Positions 53,082 to 62,168 of a stretch of 64,000 nt of DNA are shown here, one piece after another. Under the pieces are notes generated by a model. It was given only the letters and a program-made list of their open reading frames with translations. It searched no databases and was not told the origin of the DNA. A program made the position numbers and the translations under genes. The stretch comes from Mesobacillus maritimus (lineage in GTDB: Bacteria > Bacillota > Bacilli > Bacillales > Cytobacillaceae): NCBI RefSeq assembly GCF_019749255.1, contig NZ_JACWFH010000020.1, positions 1-64,000 on the forward strand, written 5' to 3'. The first letter of the stretch is position 1; each line of letters begins with the position of its first letter.

Positions 53082-53684
53082 ATGAAACACATATTTCAAA
53101 AAGGGAAAGACCCGTCCAAACCGACCTTATTATTATTGCATGGAACCGGAGGAAACGAGTTAGACTTGCTTCCCCTTGCAGAAAGAATTGATAAAGAAGC
53201 CAATGTATTGAGTGTAAGAGGAAATGTACTAGAAAACGGTATGCCTCGATTCTTTCGCAGATTAGCTGAAGGGGTTTTTGACGAAGAGGACTTGATTTTC
53301 CGTACAAAAGAATTACATGAGTTTCTCGATGAGGCTGCGGAAAAATATGGGTTTGATCGCGATAAAATTATGGCCATTGGCTATTCAAATGGAGCGAATA
53401 TTGCCGCGAGTTTATTGTTTCATTATCAAGATGCATTGATGGGAGCGATTTTGCATCACCCAATGGTGCCACGGAAAGGCATTGAACTTCCTAATTTAAC
53501 CGGGAAGTATGTATTTATTGCCGCAGGTACGAATGATCCAATCTGTTCACCGCTAGAATCATCAGAATTACAGGATATGTTAACAAAGGCGAAAGCGGTC
53601 GTTGAGTTACATTGGGAAAACTATGGTCATCAACTTACTCTTCCGGAAGTGGAAGCTGCGGCACAGTGGTACAAAAGTTTATAA
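53082..53684 (+). CDS. mhqD: Carboxylesterase/phospholipase (MhqD-like)
   Basis: The 200-residue alpha/beta-hydrolase has LLLHGTGGNELDLLPLA (oxyanion), catalytic serine in IGYSNGANIAAS, aspartate in AAGTNDPICS and histidine in NYGHQLTLPE. The sequence is close to what I remember of B. subtilis MhqD. Family enzymes split esters; in the MhqR regulon it goes with the dioxygenase. AAAGGAG precedes the ATG. Confidence 0.85.
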   Translation: MKHIFQKGKDPSKPTLLLLHGTGGNELDLLPLAERIDKEANVLSVRGNVLENGMPRFFRRLAEGVFDEEDLIFRTKELHEFLDEAAEKYGFDRDKIMAIGYSNGANIAASLLFHYQDALMGAILHHPMVPRKGIELPNLTGKYVFIAAGTNDPICSPLESSELQDMLTKAKAVVELHWENYGHQLTLPEVEAAAQWYKSL

Positions 53685-53733
53685 ATGTTTCATAACAAAG
53701 CAAAGAACAAGCATCTAGAGGAGGAGTACAAAA

Positions 53734-54399
53734 ATGAGTTTTTTATCCAATTTATTTGGGAAATCAAACAAAAAGGAGACAGAGAAAATGGAAAAAGTTA
53801 AATTAGCAGTTGTATTTTATAGCATGGGTGGAACAAATTATCAATTAGCAAAATGGGCTGAAGAAGGAGCAAAAGAAGCGGGTGCTGAAGTTAGAGTCGT
53901 AAAAGTACAAGAATTAGCACCTGATTCTGTTATAGAAGGAAATGAAGGATGGAAAAACACGGTAGAAGCAACGAAAGATGTTCCAGTTGCAACAGGGGAA
54001 GATATTGAATGGGCAGATGCGATTATCTTTAGTGCCCCAACTCGATTCGGAAACATGCCTTCACAAATGAAGCAGTTCCTAGATACACAAGGTGGACTAT
54101 GGGCAACAGGAAAAACAGTGAACAAAGTTGTCAGCGCGATGACTTCTGCACAAAATCCACATGGTGGTCAGGAAGCTACACTTCTTTCCTTGTACACATC
54201 GATGATGCATTGGGGTGCAATTATTGCAACTCCAGGCTATACCGATCCAGTTCTATTTGCAGCAGGAGGAAATCCATATGGTACAAGTGTAACCGTTGGC
54301 CAGGATGGAAAGATGATTGAGGATGTTCAAGCAGCAGTCAAACACCAAGCAAAACGTACAGTAACTGTAGCGGAATGGGTTAAGAAGGGGAATCAATAG
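53734..54399 (+). CDS. wrbA: NAD(P)H:quinone oxidoreductase, WrbA family
   Basis: The 221-residue flavodoxin-fold protein has YSMGGTNYQLAKWAEEGAKE (FMN phosphate loop, about 29-48), WADAIIFSAPTRFGNMPSQMKQFLD and a C-terminal KHQAKRTVTVAEWVK helix. WrbA proteins reduce quinones to hydroquinones with two electrons from NAD(P)H. There are about 20 extra N-terminal residues (MSFLSNLFGKSNKKETEKME) compared with classic WrbA; a second start at M19 is possible. GAGGAGG precedes the first ATG. It completes a quinone-detoxification cluster. Confidence 0.85.
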   Translation: MSFLSNLFGKSNKKETEKMEKVKLAVVFYSMGGTNYQLAKWAEEGAKEAGAEVRVVKVQELAPDSVIEGNEGWKNTVEATKDVPVATGEDIEWADAIIFSAPTRFGNMPSQMKQFLDTQGGLWATGKTVNKVVSAMTSAQNPHGGQEATLLSLYTSMMHWGAIIATPGYTDPVLFAAGGNPYGTSVTVGQDGKMIEDVQAAVKHQAKRTVTVAEWVKKGNQ

Positions 54400-54407
54400 A
54401 ACCAAAA

Positions 54408-54450
54408 CGGTGACAGGCACCTCCCAGTTATTGGGAGGTGCCTGTCACCG
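54408..54450. repeat. 43-bp perfect palindromic element (copy 2)
   Basis: CGGTGACAGGCACCTCCCA, loop GTTAT, and the exact complement (19-bp arms). It lies between the convergent wrbA and gerAB genes and contains the gerAB stop codon, so it also supplies the last residues of GerAB (VTGTSQ). It may act as a terminator. Confidence 0.9.
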
Positions 54451-55549
54451 TTTGCGTCACTTTTTTCAGCTTTTTCCGAACAACGGCAATCAAAAACAAG
54501 AATGGAATATAACCAAATAAAAAGATGAGTCCGCAATAGATAACGATTTTGGCAAAAAGGTTAGCATATTGGATTTCATCGATCTGGAGATTAACAAAGA
54601 AAAACATGATGAGAAATCCTACTAATAAGTAGGTTGGTTTTGTCTTAGGAATTGTTAATTTAATGCTCCTAATGGCCGACCATAGATTCACACATATCAC
54701 AGGCATCACGACTAGTAGCCAGGTGAAAATAAAAATAAACTCAAAACGCTCTAAAAATGGAAAAGTAATAATTTTTATCATGGTCAAAGTGGGCCATGTT
54801 AAATGTTCCAACTTGCCTTGGGAAAAAAACATAAAGGTAATGAGTGTGATTGTTGTGTATAAGATGGTTGTATAAAGTAAAGCGATGTGCCCCCATTTTC
54901 CAGACTTTTCTCGGTCTTTAATAAATGGAAAAAAAACGAGTACAGTCTCAAATCCGAGAAAGATAGGTGCAGCTTCTTTCGTCGAGATGAGATAGTCCTT
55001 TACTCCATAATGAAAAACGGGTGAGAGATAGGAAACCTCAGCGTAACTAAGTAAATATAATAGAGAAAGCAGTAAAAAGCTTGGGATAATTACACCCCAA
55101 AAAGATATTGAGGTTACAACCCTAAAGCCGCCTGAAACAATGTATAGGATAATGACAGATAGAAGCAAGAAATACTCCCAGGGAGCAATTCCATCAAATA
55201 CCCAAATCGGGAGAATATCAATATAGTTATGTAACGTGAATAAACTAAAGAGTGAAAAATATCCCGCAAGGAGAATATTTAAGGTACCACCAAGCAATTT
55301 TCCAAAAACGTCTTTGTGAAAGGAGAGGATGTCTCCATTACTTGACTGTTTTAGGATAAACAGCATCATGAAAAAGACTACATGCAAGAGTAAACCAAAT
55401 GACAAAACAGAGATCCATGCATCATGCTTTGCACCCTTAATGATGTGTGCTTGAAATTTTAAAACACCAATCCCTGTTTGTGTACTATGGATTAGAAAGA
55501 ACAGAAAGTAGGGTGATACCATTTTATTTTCTTTCACGATTGAGTTCAT
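54428..55549 (-). CDS. gerAB: Spore germination receptor permease subunit GerAB
   Basis: The product (373 residues from ATG 55549) is a GerAB/ArcD/ProY-family permease with about ten transmembrane segments; it starts MNSIVKENKMVSPYFLFFLIHSTQTGIGVLKFQAHIIKGAKHD and has GGFRVVTSISFWGVIIPSF. In spores it binds the germinant and forms the membrane core of the GerA-type receptor with GerAA and GerAC. ATG 55549 has AGGATGG 6 bases upstream; the longer TTG start overlaps gerAC. Its last six codons plus stop lie in the palindrome at 54408-54450. Confidence 0.88.
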   Translation of the reverse strand: MNSIVKENKMVSPYFLFFLIHSTQTGIGVLKFQAHIIKGAKHDAWISVLSFGLLLHVVFFMMLFILKQSSNGDILSFHKDVFGKLLGGTLNILLAGYFSLFSLFTLHNYIDILPIWVFDGIAPWEYFLLLSVIILYIVSGGFRVVTSISFWGVIIPSFLLLSLLYLLSYAEVSYLSPVFHYGVKDYLISTKEAAPIFLGFETVLVFFPFIKDREKSGKWGHIALLYTTILYTTITLITFMFFSQGKLEHLTWPTLTMIKIITFPFLERFEFIFIFTWLLVVMPVICVNLWSAIRSIKLTIPKTKPTYLLVGFLIMFFFVNLQIDEIQYANLFAKIVIYCGLIFLFGYIPFLFLIAVVRKKLKKVTQTVTGTSQ

Positions 55550-55568
55550 AAGAATCCATCCTAATAAG

Positions 55569-56660
55569 TTAGCTCTCAAGGCCAGAATGTATGATTTGTA
55601 AGTTCACGTCTACATGGATTGGTAAGGTTGGATAGAGTTGATAAAAACTTGCTTCATCCCAGTTTCGATCCTTGGAACGCACGATATTTCCAATTCCAAG
55701 GGGATCCACCTCATATTCTTTAAAGGTTAACAGCAAATCCCTAATCCCTTTTTCTAAGTTTGTACCAATTAATTTCTTTATCTTGTTAATTTCTTGAACT
55801 TTTTCAAGATTATATTTACGTGGGTGCTGAGACATGGTCATTTCTAGCTGTAAACGTAGGTTCATTTGTTTCTTCTTCGGATTCCAATCCCATTTGCTCT
55901 TACTTCGGAATGCCTTTATAATAATGATTTCACTTCGATTCCTCTCATCTAGAGGGATTTTAAAAGTTGCTTGTGAGCGATAATCTTCAAGAATGGAAAA
56001 TAGAGCAGTTTGTTCTGAATCTAACTGGAGCTTAAATTTGTCCCCCTTAAATACGCCCATTCCTTCTACACTTACCATATCTTTTTCATCTATGTTGATC
56101 ATCGGAACGTAAGCATCCATACCTTCTCCATAAAAGTGATTTAAAAAAACATGGAGGTTCATCGTCGGAAGACTCTGTCCTTGCATATTATGTTCAATCC
56201 GATCAGCTAAGGTAAGGGATTTTTCCTTTTTAAACGTGTTTAACGTTTCCCTAGCAGAATGTGTAGATACGGCAATATGAATATTCGTCCCTAGCTGCGG
56301 AGTTGTCATAAAGCGGTCGACCATATCCTGGATGCCTGCTTCAGCGTACTTTTTCCCAAATAACAACACCCTGATCTTTGAAAGTTCAACTGGAGTGCTG
56401 GTATGTGCCGCCATTTTAGGAACAAAGAGAACACTTGAAGATGCTTGTTCCTCTAAATATTCAATTTGATCACTGCTTTTGCTTTTGGTGTATTGAGGGA
56501 ATAACGCAGTACCAACTAATTCTCCATTATCTGCTTGATCGAAGCCAAATACATGAACAATACTAATTTTGTCAATAATTCTCGTTCGATTGCAGCCCAA
56601 TAAACTGACGATACAAACTAGAATGAAGAAAAAAATAAGATGCTTTTTCGTTTTTTTCAT
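55569..56660 (-). CDS. gerAC: Spore germination lipoprotein GerAC (Ger(x)C family)
   Basis: The 363-residue protein starts MKKTKKHLIFFFILVCIVSLLGCNRTR, a lipoprotein signal with the lipobox LLGC (cysteine 23). The rest matches Ger(x)C: DKISIVHVFGFDQ, LSKIRVLLFGKKYAE and an IIKAFRSKSKWDW region. It is anchored to the outer face of the spore inner membrane as part of the receptor. It follows gerAA and precedes gerAB, an unusual order compared with AA-AB-AC. Confidence 0.88.
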   Translation of the reverse strand: MKKTKKHLIFFFILVCIVSLLGCNRTRIIDKISIVHVFGFDQADNGELVGTALFPQYTKSKSSDQIEYLEEQASSSVLFVPKMAAHTSTPVELSKIRVLLFGKKYAEAGIQDMVDRFMTTPQLGTNIHIAVSTHSARETLNTFKKEKSLTLADRIEHNMQGQSLPTMNLHVFLNHFYGEGMDAYVPMINIDEKDMVSVEGMGVFKGDKFKLQLDSEQTALFSILEDYRSQATFKIPLDERNRSEIIIIKAFRSKSKWDWNPKKKQMNLRLQLEMTMSQHPRKYNLEKVQEINKIKKLIGTNLEKGIRDLLLTFKEYEVDPLGIGNIVRSKDRNWDEASFYQLYPTLPIHVDVNLQIIHSGLES

Positions 56661-56684
56661 TTGATATCCAGCCTTTTTCGAAAA

Positions 56685-58208
56685 TTATTCGGTATTTAGA
56701 TCTCCATCTGGGTCTTTATCGTTTGCTGGAAAGAATCTCTTTAAACTTAAAGGCTTTAAATACCGAGGACGCTTGTTGTAGTTAAGATAATTGGGCCTTA
56801 CAAAAGAGCCAACGACTCCTCCTTTTCGATAAGGAAAAAGTGGGAGAAGATAGGGGGCGCCTAATGATTTTAAGCGGGATAAATGCGTAATCAATAAAAT
56901 TAAACCTACATAAATCCCTAATCCACCCCAAATAGCAGCCATTAGGATAAATGGATATCGTAACAATCGTACGGCATTGGACATTTTATAAATGGGAGTG
57001 GTGAAAGAAGACAAAGCTGCAAGCGCGACAATAATTAATAAAATATTACTCGTAAGTGCCGCTTCAACAGTTGCCTGACCAATAACGATACCCCCAACAA
57101 TTCCAAGAGTTTGGCCAATTTTGGTTGGTAGCCTTGCCCCTGCTTCTCTCAGTAAGTCAATCGTAATCTCCAGAAATAACACCTCGATGACAGGAGGAAA
57201 AGGCACGTTTGCCCGTGAATAGATAATCGGACCTAATAAATCCTTTGGGACTACCTCAAAGTGAAAAGTAAAGACTGCGATATAAAAGGCACTAGCAAAA
57301 ATTGAAAACATCATTCCAAAGATTCGAATCAATTTAAAAAACGATGCAACAATAGATGGGAGGTAGTAATCCTCCGGGTTTGAAAAAAACTCCATCAGAG
57401 TGACCGGTCCGATGATCGCATAGGAAGATTTATCACCTATCACTACAATTTGTCCTTGCAGAAGGGATCCTACTGTTCTGTCTACACGCTCTGTTGTGAT
57501 AAATAATGGAAAAGGAGTTCTCGTATTGTCTGAAATCAACTGTTCTAGTTGAGTATTGTCAAAGGAAACATCGACATCAAGTTCCTTTATTCGCTGTTTT
57601 GCGGTGTCTATATAAGTTGGATTTGTAACGCCGTCTAAATAGGCAATGACGGCCTTTGTTTTTGTTCTCGACCCCACTATTATCTCTTCAAAGATCAGGT
57701 CGGAAGTACCAAGGTGGTCTCTTAATAAATGTAGGTTTGTTGAAAGGTCTTCGATAAAACCAATCTTCGGTCCAAGTACACTAAATTCGTTTTGGGTGTC
57801 ATTGGTTTCGCGTTGCCCCAACCGAGCATAACTAATATTAAGCAGGGCGAATTCGTCTTTTTTATCCTTAAAATAGACCACAACTGAACCTTCATGAAGG
57901 GCTTTTTCAACCTCATGGTAATCTTTTGTGAATGTAATCCCTTCGATTGGGATTATTTCCGTAAGATCAGTCAGCTCCTTTATGGCAGAAGCCTTTTCCT
58001 TAATAAAAGGCAGTACCGACTTTTGTAGGATGCTGGGGTCGATTAGTGTTTTATAAAAACTGATTTGTAATAGATGTTCTTCTTCAAGTAGCGAGATCGT
58101 TGTAAAATCGCTTGATTTCTTAGCCCTTTCAAACACATCGCTGATTGTTTTATCTACCGTATCATATCTTCTTTTGGGCAATTGTTTGCCTCTTCGCTTT
58201 CTAAACAT
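56685..58208 (-). CDS. gerAA: Spore germination receptor subunit GerAA
   Basis: The product (507 residues from ATG 58208, AGGTGGAG upstream on the minus strand) has a soluble N-terminal domain, then about five transmembrane segments, LGPIIYSRANVPFPPVIEVLFLEITIDLLREAGARLP and a final charged tail. These are marks of the GerA/SpoVAF family. It senses the germinant with GerAB and GerAC. A sigma-G promoter would be expected upstream but I could not identify one. Confidence 0.9.
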   Translation of the reverse strand: MFRKRRGKQLPKRRYDTVDKTISDVFERAKKSSDFTTISLLEEEHLLQISFYKTLIDPSILQKSVLPFIKEKASAIKELTDLTEIIPIEGITFTKDYHEVEKALHEGSVVVYFKDKKDEFALLNISYARLGQRETNDTQNEFSVLGPKIGFIEDLSTNLHLLRDHLGTSDLIFEEIIVGSRTKTKAVIAYLDGVTNPTYIDTAKQRIKELDVDVSFDNTQLEQLISDNTRTPFPLFITTERVDRTVGSLLQGQIVVIGDKSSYAIIGPVTLMEFFSNPEDYYLPSIVASFFKLIRIFGMMFSIFASAFYIAVFTFHFEVVPKDLLGPIIYSRANVPFPPVIEVLFLEITIDLLREAGARLPTKIGQTLGIVGGIVIGQATVEAALTSNILLIIVALAALSSFTTPIYKMSNAVRLLRYPFILMAAIWGGLGIYVGLILLITHLSRLKSLGAPYLLPLFPYRKGGVVGSFVRPNYLNYNKRPRYLKPLSLKRFFPANDKDPDGDLNTE

Positions 58209-58576
58209 AACTCCACCTAATCTCGCACAAAAATACAAATCGTACTGGTAGTATCTTACAATAGAATTAGAATTATGTTCAAAATAAGGAAATGAACAAA
58301 ATTTTATTCGGACCGTCTTGTGCTTTTTCAATACGCTCGCGGTTTTTTTTAATAGTTGGTGTGTGTTATTGGAGGGTTGGAATTGTGAAAAAATTTACAC
58401 TCTTGTGCACTAGTATTTTTAGAATGGTTCTTTTAGATAACATCTAAACCTTCCCCTGGAAAATAGGAGATGCTATTGTGATATAGGGAATAGAAGAAAA
58501 CTGTAGCGGAATCGAAAAATGGACGAACCACTCAGGCAAGCAGAACCTATTAATGAAAAGAAGGGAGACTGTCGGC
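58209..58576. other. Intergenic region between gerAA and the M20 gene
   Basis: It holds the start regions of two divergent genes: gerAA (minus) and the amidohydrolase (plus). AT-rich; I found no clear sigma-G or sigma-A promoter and no ORF. Confidence 0.4.
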
Positions 58577-59773
58577 ATGTTACGAGACGAAATTATGAAA
58601 AAACTAGATGAAAAAAAGAAACGAATCATTGAGATTCGCCGCTATCTTCATGAACATCCTGAACTTTCTTTCCAAGAAGAACAAACGGCGGCTTATATTG
58701 CAGATTTTTATCAGAATGTTCCAGTGGATTCAGTGGAGACGAACTATGGTGGTGAACGAGGGATTGTTGTGACCATTAAAGGATCAAAACCCGGAAAAAC
58801 AATTGCCATTCGAGCTGATTTCGACGCACTGCCAATTAAGGAAGAAACGGGGCTATCTTTTGCTTCAAAAAATGAAGGCGTGATGCATGCTTGCGGACAT
58901 GATGCTCATACTGCTTACATGTTGATTTTAGCGGAGACACTAGCGGAGCTTAAAGACCAATTAGCTGGCACCATTAAAGTCATACACCAACCAGCAGAAG
59001 AAACCCCACCTGGTGGAGCAATCGGGATGATTAAAGCAGGCGTCCTGGATGGGGTTGACGCGATCTTAGGAATTCATGTGATGTCGAACATGAAAACAGG
59101 TACTATTTATTATCGAAGCGGAAACACACAAACTGGAAGAGCTTATTTTAAGATAGTGATTCAGGGGAAAGGCGGTCATGGGTCATCCCCGCATTTGGCG
59201 AACGATGCGATTGTGGCAGGAAGCTCGTTTGTGATGAATCTACAAACCATTGTAAGCCGGCGAATCAATCCATTTGATCCTGCTTCAGTGACGATTGGGA
59301 ATTTTGATGGGAAAGGATCCTTTAATGTCATCAAAGATAGCGTCACGATTGAAGGAGATGTCCGAACCATGTCTCCGGAGACCAGAGAAATGGTTGAAAC
59401 AGAAGTGCGAACCATTGCGGAAGGAATCGAAAAAATGTATGGAGTAAAAGCGGTCCTTGAATATAAGAATGACTATCCAGTGCTTTATAATGATCCTGAA
59501 ATAACGGAGCAGGTGAGACAAGCTTTAGAGCAAGCTTCAATCCCAGAAGTGGAGGCAGTTTTGGAAACACCGCCACAGCCGCCTTCGGAAGATTTTGCTT
59601 ACTATCTTGAAAAAGTACCAGGATGTTTCTTCTATGTCGGTGCAGCTCCTGAAACAGGGGAAGCTTACCCACATCATCATCCTAAATTTGAAATTAATGA
59701 AAAAAGCTTACTCATCAGTGCAAAAGCAATGGCCGCTGTGGTCGCTTCTTATTGTGATGGAAGCGAAAACTAG
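58577..59773 (+). CDS. M20 family amidohydrolase (HipO/YhaA-like)
   Basis: The product (398 residues from ATG 58577, AAGGGAG 9 bases upstream) is an M20D metallopeptidase/amidohydrolase: RRYLHEHPELSFQEEQTAAYI, IRADFDALPIKEETGL, MHACGHDAHTAYMLILAE (metal cysteine/histidines) and VIHQPAEETPPGGA, then a HHHPKFEINEKSL end. Such enzymes cleave N-acyl amino acids or amino-acid conjugates. It is followed by a terminator shared with the LysR gene. Confidence 0.9.
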   Translation: MLRDEIMKKLDEKKKRIIEIRRYLHEHPELSFQEEQTAAYIADFYQNVPVDSVETNYGGERGIVVTIKGSKPGKTIAIRADFDALPIKEETGLSFASKNEGVMHACGHDAHTAYMLILAETLAELKDQLAGTIKVIHQPAEETPPGGAIGMIKAGVLDGVDAILGIHVMSNMKTGTIYYRSGNTQTGRAYFKIVIQGKGGHGSSPHLANDAIVAGSSFVMNLQTIVSRRINPFDPASVTIGNFDGKGSFNVIKDSVTIEGDVRTMSPETREMVETEVRTIAEGIEKMYGVKAVLEYKNDYPVLYNDPEITEQVRQALEQASIPEVEAVLETPPQPPSEDFAYYLEKVPGCFFYVGAAPETGEAYPHHHPKFEINEKSLLISAKAMAAVVASYCDGSEN

Positions 59774-59807
59774 AAAAAACGGGAATGCGATACGGTTCCC
59801 GTTTTTC
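59774..59807. terminator. Bidirectional terminator
   Basis: AAAAAACGGGAA-tgcgatacgg-TTCCCGTTTTT, between the convergent M20 and LysR genes. Confidence 0.75.
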
Positions 59808-59838
59808 TGGTGGAGGATTATTACAAGCGAGCAGAAAG

Positions 59839-60702
59839 CTATTTATTTGATTCAATCGTTTCAATAAATTTTGCGATGGTTGTTGTTAAATAGGTATCGG
59901 CTCTTCTGATAAACACCGTTTTAATCGTGCTGTATTTTTGGGGCAGGGAATGACATTTGATGAGTCCATTTTGTTCCATATGGGTGACAGCTGACTTTGG
60001 AACGAAGGTAACACCTAGTCCCATGGTAACACTTTGTAAGATGGTTTCTAATGTACCAAATTCCATCACTCTTTTTGGAGTGATGTTTTGGTCTTCATAC
60101 CATGTTTCAAGTCGCGCCCGGTACCCACACCCTTTGCTAAAACATAAGAATGGTTTCTCTTTCAACTCTTCTAAGGAGTTTGCGGCTGAATCTGAGATCA
60201 ACACAAGTTCTTCTTGAAATACCTGGTGCGTAACAAGATCCGGATGAAAATCTGATTCTGTCACGAACGCCCCGTCTAACTTATGGTGTAGGACTTCTCT
60301 TTGCAGGGTTTCCGTAACCCCTGTATACACAGACAAATCAACATTTTGATAGTTTTTAATATAGCTAGATAGAATTTTAGGTAAATGGATGACCGTTTCA
60401 ACTGTTCCGATTTCTAATTTTCCGGACGGTTCTGTTTGATTTTGAACAGCTTGTTTCATTTCGGCTGTTAACGATAAAATTTGTTGACTATACGTTAAGA
60501 GTTTCTTTCCTTCAGGTGTTAAACTCATCCCACGACGATGCCGATTGAACAAGGGGGTATTCAGTTCTGTTTCTAATTTATGTATGCGAGCGGTAAGATT
60601 CGATTGTACATAGTTTAGCTCCTTGGCTGCGCCCGTAATCGTCCCATGTTCCGCAACCGCTTGAAAAATCTCTAAGTCTTTAAATTCCATCTCGTATTTC
60701 AT
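59839..60702 (-). CDS. LysR-type transcriptional regulator
   Basis: The 287-residue protein has the N-terminal LysR helix-turn-helix (FQAVAEHGTITGAAKELNYVQSNLTARIHKLE) and a two-lobed ligand domain. It is divergent from a DMT transporter gene, with a T-N11-A palindrome in the 135-base gap, so it probably controls that transporter and itself. Effector unknown. Confidence 0.9.
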   Translation of the reverse strand: MKYEMEFKDLEIFQAVAEHGTITGAAKELNYVQSNLTARIHKLETELNTPLFNRHRRGMSLTPEGKKLLTYSQQILSLTAEMKQAVQNQTEPSGKLEIGTVETVIHLPKILSSYIKNYQNVDLSVYTGVTETLQREVLHHKLDGAFVTESDFHPDLVTHQVFQEELVLISDSAANSLEELKEKPFLCFSKGCGYRARLETWYEDQNITPKRVMEFGTLETILQSVTMGLGVTFVPKSAVTHMEQNGLIKCHSLPQKYSTIKTVFIRRADTYLTTTIAKFIETIESNK

Positions 60703-60733
60703 TCCCCTGTCTATTTTTCTATCGTTCTATGAT

Positions 60734-60748
60734 ATCACAAAAAGTGAT
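60734..60748. promoter_or_regulatory. LysR-type operator candidate
   Basis: ATCACAAAAAGTGAT is a perfect palindrome and contains the T-N11-A pattern. It lies between lysR (start 60702) and the DMT gene (start about 60838). Confidence 0.65.
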
Positions 60749-60837
60749 GGCTGATTATCATCATTATTCATTTTACGCGATACCAAAAAGAATAGATAAT
60801 GTATTTATTATGATTGAGGAAGGTAGGCAGATGTAAA

Positions 60838-61803
60838 GTGAGTAAAAATGTTTTGTTTGGAGCGATTTTATGTTTTATTGCTGCTGTTTCATGGGGGGCG
60901 ATGTTTCCAGTTGCCCATGCAGCGTTCAAACATATTGATCCCTTTTATTTTACATTGATTCGGTATGGGGCGGTAACCATCATTTTGGTTGCATTATTAT
61001 TCTGGAAAGAAGGCAAGCAGGCTTTCCGGTTGGAGGGCAAAGGGTTCCATTTATGGTTCTTCGGGACAATGGCCTTTACGGTTTACAATCTGTTAATTTT
61101 TTGGGGAGAAGATTTATTAGGAGAACCAGGGGTCATGGTTGCGTCGATCATGGAATCATTGATGCCGATGATATCGATTGTCATTGTCTGGATGTTTTTC
61201 CATAAACGTCCCCATGTTTTCACGTTTCTATGTGTACTCATCTCCTTTGTCGGTGCGATGTGTGTGATAACAAAAGGGGAGATGAGTACCTTTCTGCGTG
61301 CAACAGATGATTTTATTCCCACGATGCTAATTTTCGTTGCAGTAGTTGGCTGGGTGATTTATACAATGGGAGGAAGTGAGTTCAGCGGTTGGTCGGCATT
61401 ACGATACTCGACGCTCACTTGTATTCTGGGCACGTTGACATCGCTTGTCGTGGTGATTGGAGCAACAGTAGTTGGGTATATTTCCATCCCAACAAGCGAA
61501 GTGATCTTAGCGACAAGCCCCCATTTATTGTTTATGATTATTTTCCCAGGGTTGATTGCCTTGCTTGGGTGGAACATTGGGGTGAGCATTTTATCCCCAA
61601 TCAATGCGTTGTTATTCATTAACTTTGTCCCTGTCACGACGCTCTTGGTTTCGGTGGTTCAAGGTTATCAAGTCACAGTCTTTGACCTAGTGGGAACAGT
61701 CCTTATCATTGTATCGCTAGTATCGAATAATCTATTTGTCAGGTTACAAAAGAAAGCAGTCAAACATTCTGTTCAAACAAATTTGCATCAAAGGGTTTCG
61801 TAA
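60838..61803 (+). CDS. DMT family transporter (EamA domains)
   Basis: The product (about 321 residues from GTG 60838; a TTG at 60814 is the alternative) has ten transmembrane segments in two EamA halves: FGAILCFIAAVSWGAMFPVAHAAFKHIDPFYFTLIRYG and a second copy starting FVAVVGWVIYTMGGSEFSGWS. It exports or imports small metabolites, often amino acids or purine derivatives. Divergent from the LysR gene, which is its likely regulator. Confidence 0.85.
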   Translation: MSKNVLFGAILCFIAAVSWGAMFPVAHAAFKHIDPFYFTLIRYGAVTIILVALLFWKEGKQAFRLEGKGFHLWFFGTMAFTVYNLLIFWGEDLLGEPGVMVASIMESLMPMISIVIVWMFFHKRPHVFTFLCVLISFVGAMCVITKGEMSTFLRATDDFIPTMLIFVAVVGWVIYTMGGSEFSGWSALRYSTLTCILGTLTSLVVVIGATVVGYISIPTSEVILATSPHLLFMIIFPGLIALLGWNIGVSILSPINALLFINFVPVTTLLVSVVQGYQVTVFDLVGTVLIIVSLVSNNLFVRLQKKAVKHSVQTNLHQRVS

Positions 61804-62168
61804 AATAAGCAAGCGTCTTGTGCTACATTGTTCAATGTGGGAGCAAGGCGTTTTTTTATTGTCTTGATTGGTGTATCTAACTAAAGTAGCCTGGTTATCT
61901 GTTATATACAAGAACGCCTAGAGTAAGTACCTAAAAAAGATAATGTAGAGGCACTCAATCGCTTCCTTATTTCGAAACTCTCCTGGGAAGCTGCTTTCCC
62001 ACAAACATGAAGCGTAGTCAATCTTGTTTGTAAATTATCTATATTGACCACACAAGTAATCGGGGGAGAAAAGGCAACTTTCTTTACACTTTTTTTACCT
62101 TTTCCTAGTCAATTTATTTATACCTCTCGTTTATTCTAAGTTTATCAACACTGAAAGGAAGATGATTG
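61804..62168. other. Intergenic region upstream of the ABC operon
   Basis: It starts with the terminator at 61811-61858; the rest is AT-rich with AAGGAAG as ribosome binding site. No gene or clear promoter was seen. Confidence 0.4.
61811..61858 (+). terminator. Rho-independent terminator
   Basis: GCGTCTTGTGCT...CATTG pairs with CAATG...GGGAGCAAGGCG around TT, followed by TTTTTTT. Confidence 0.8.
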
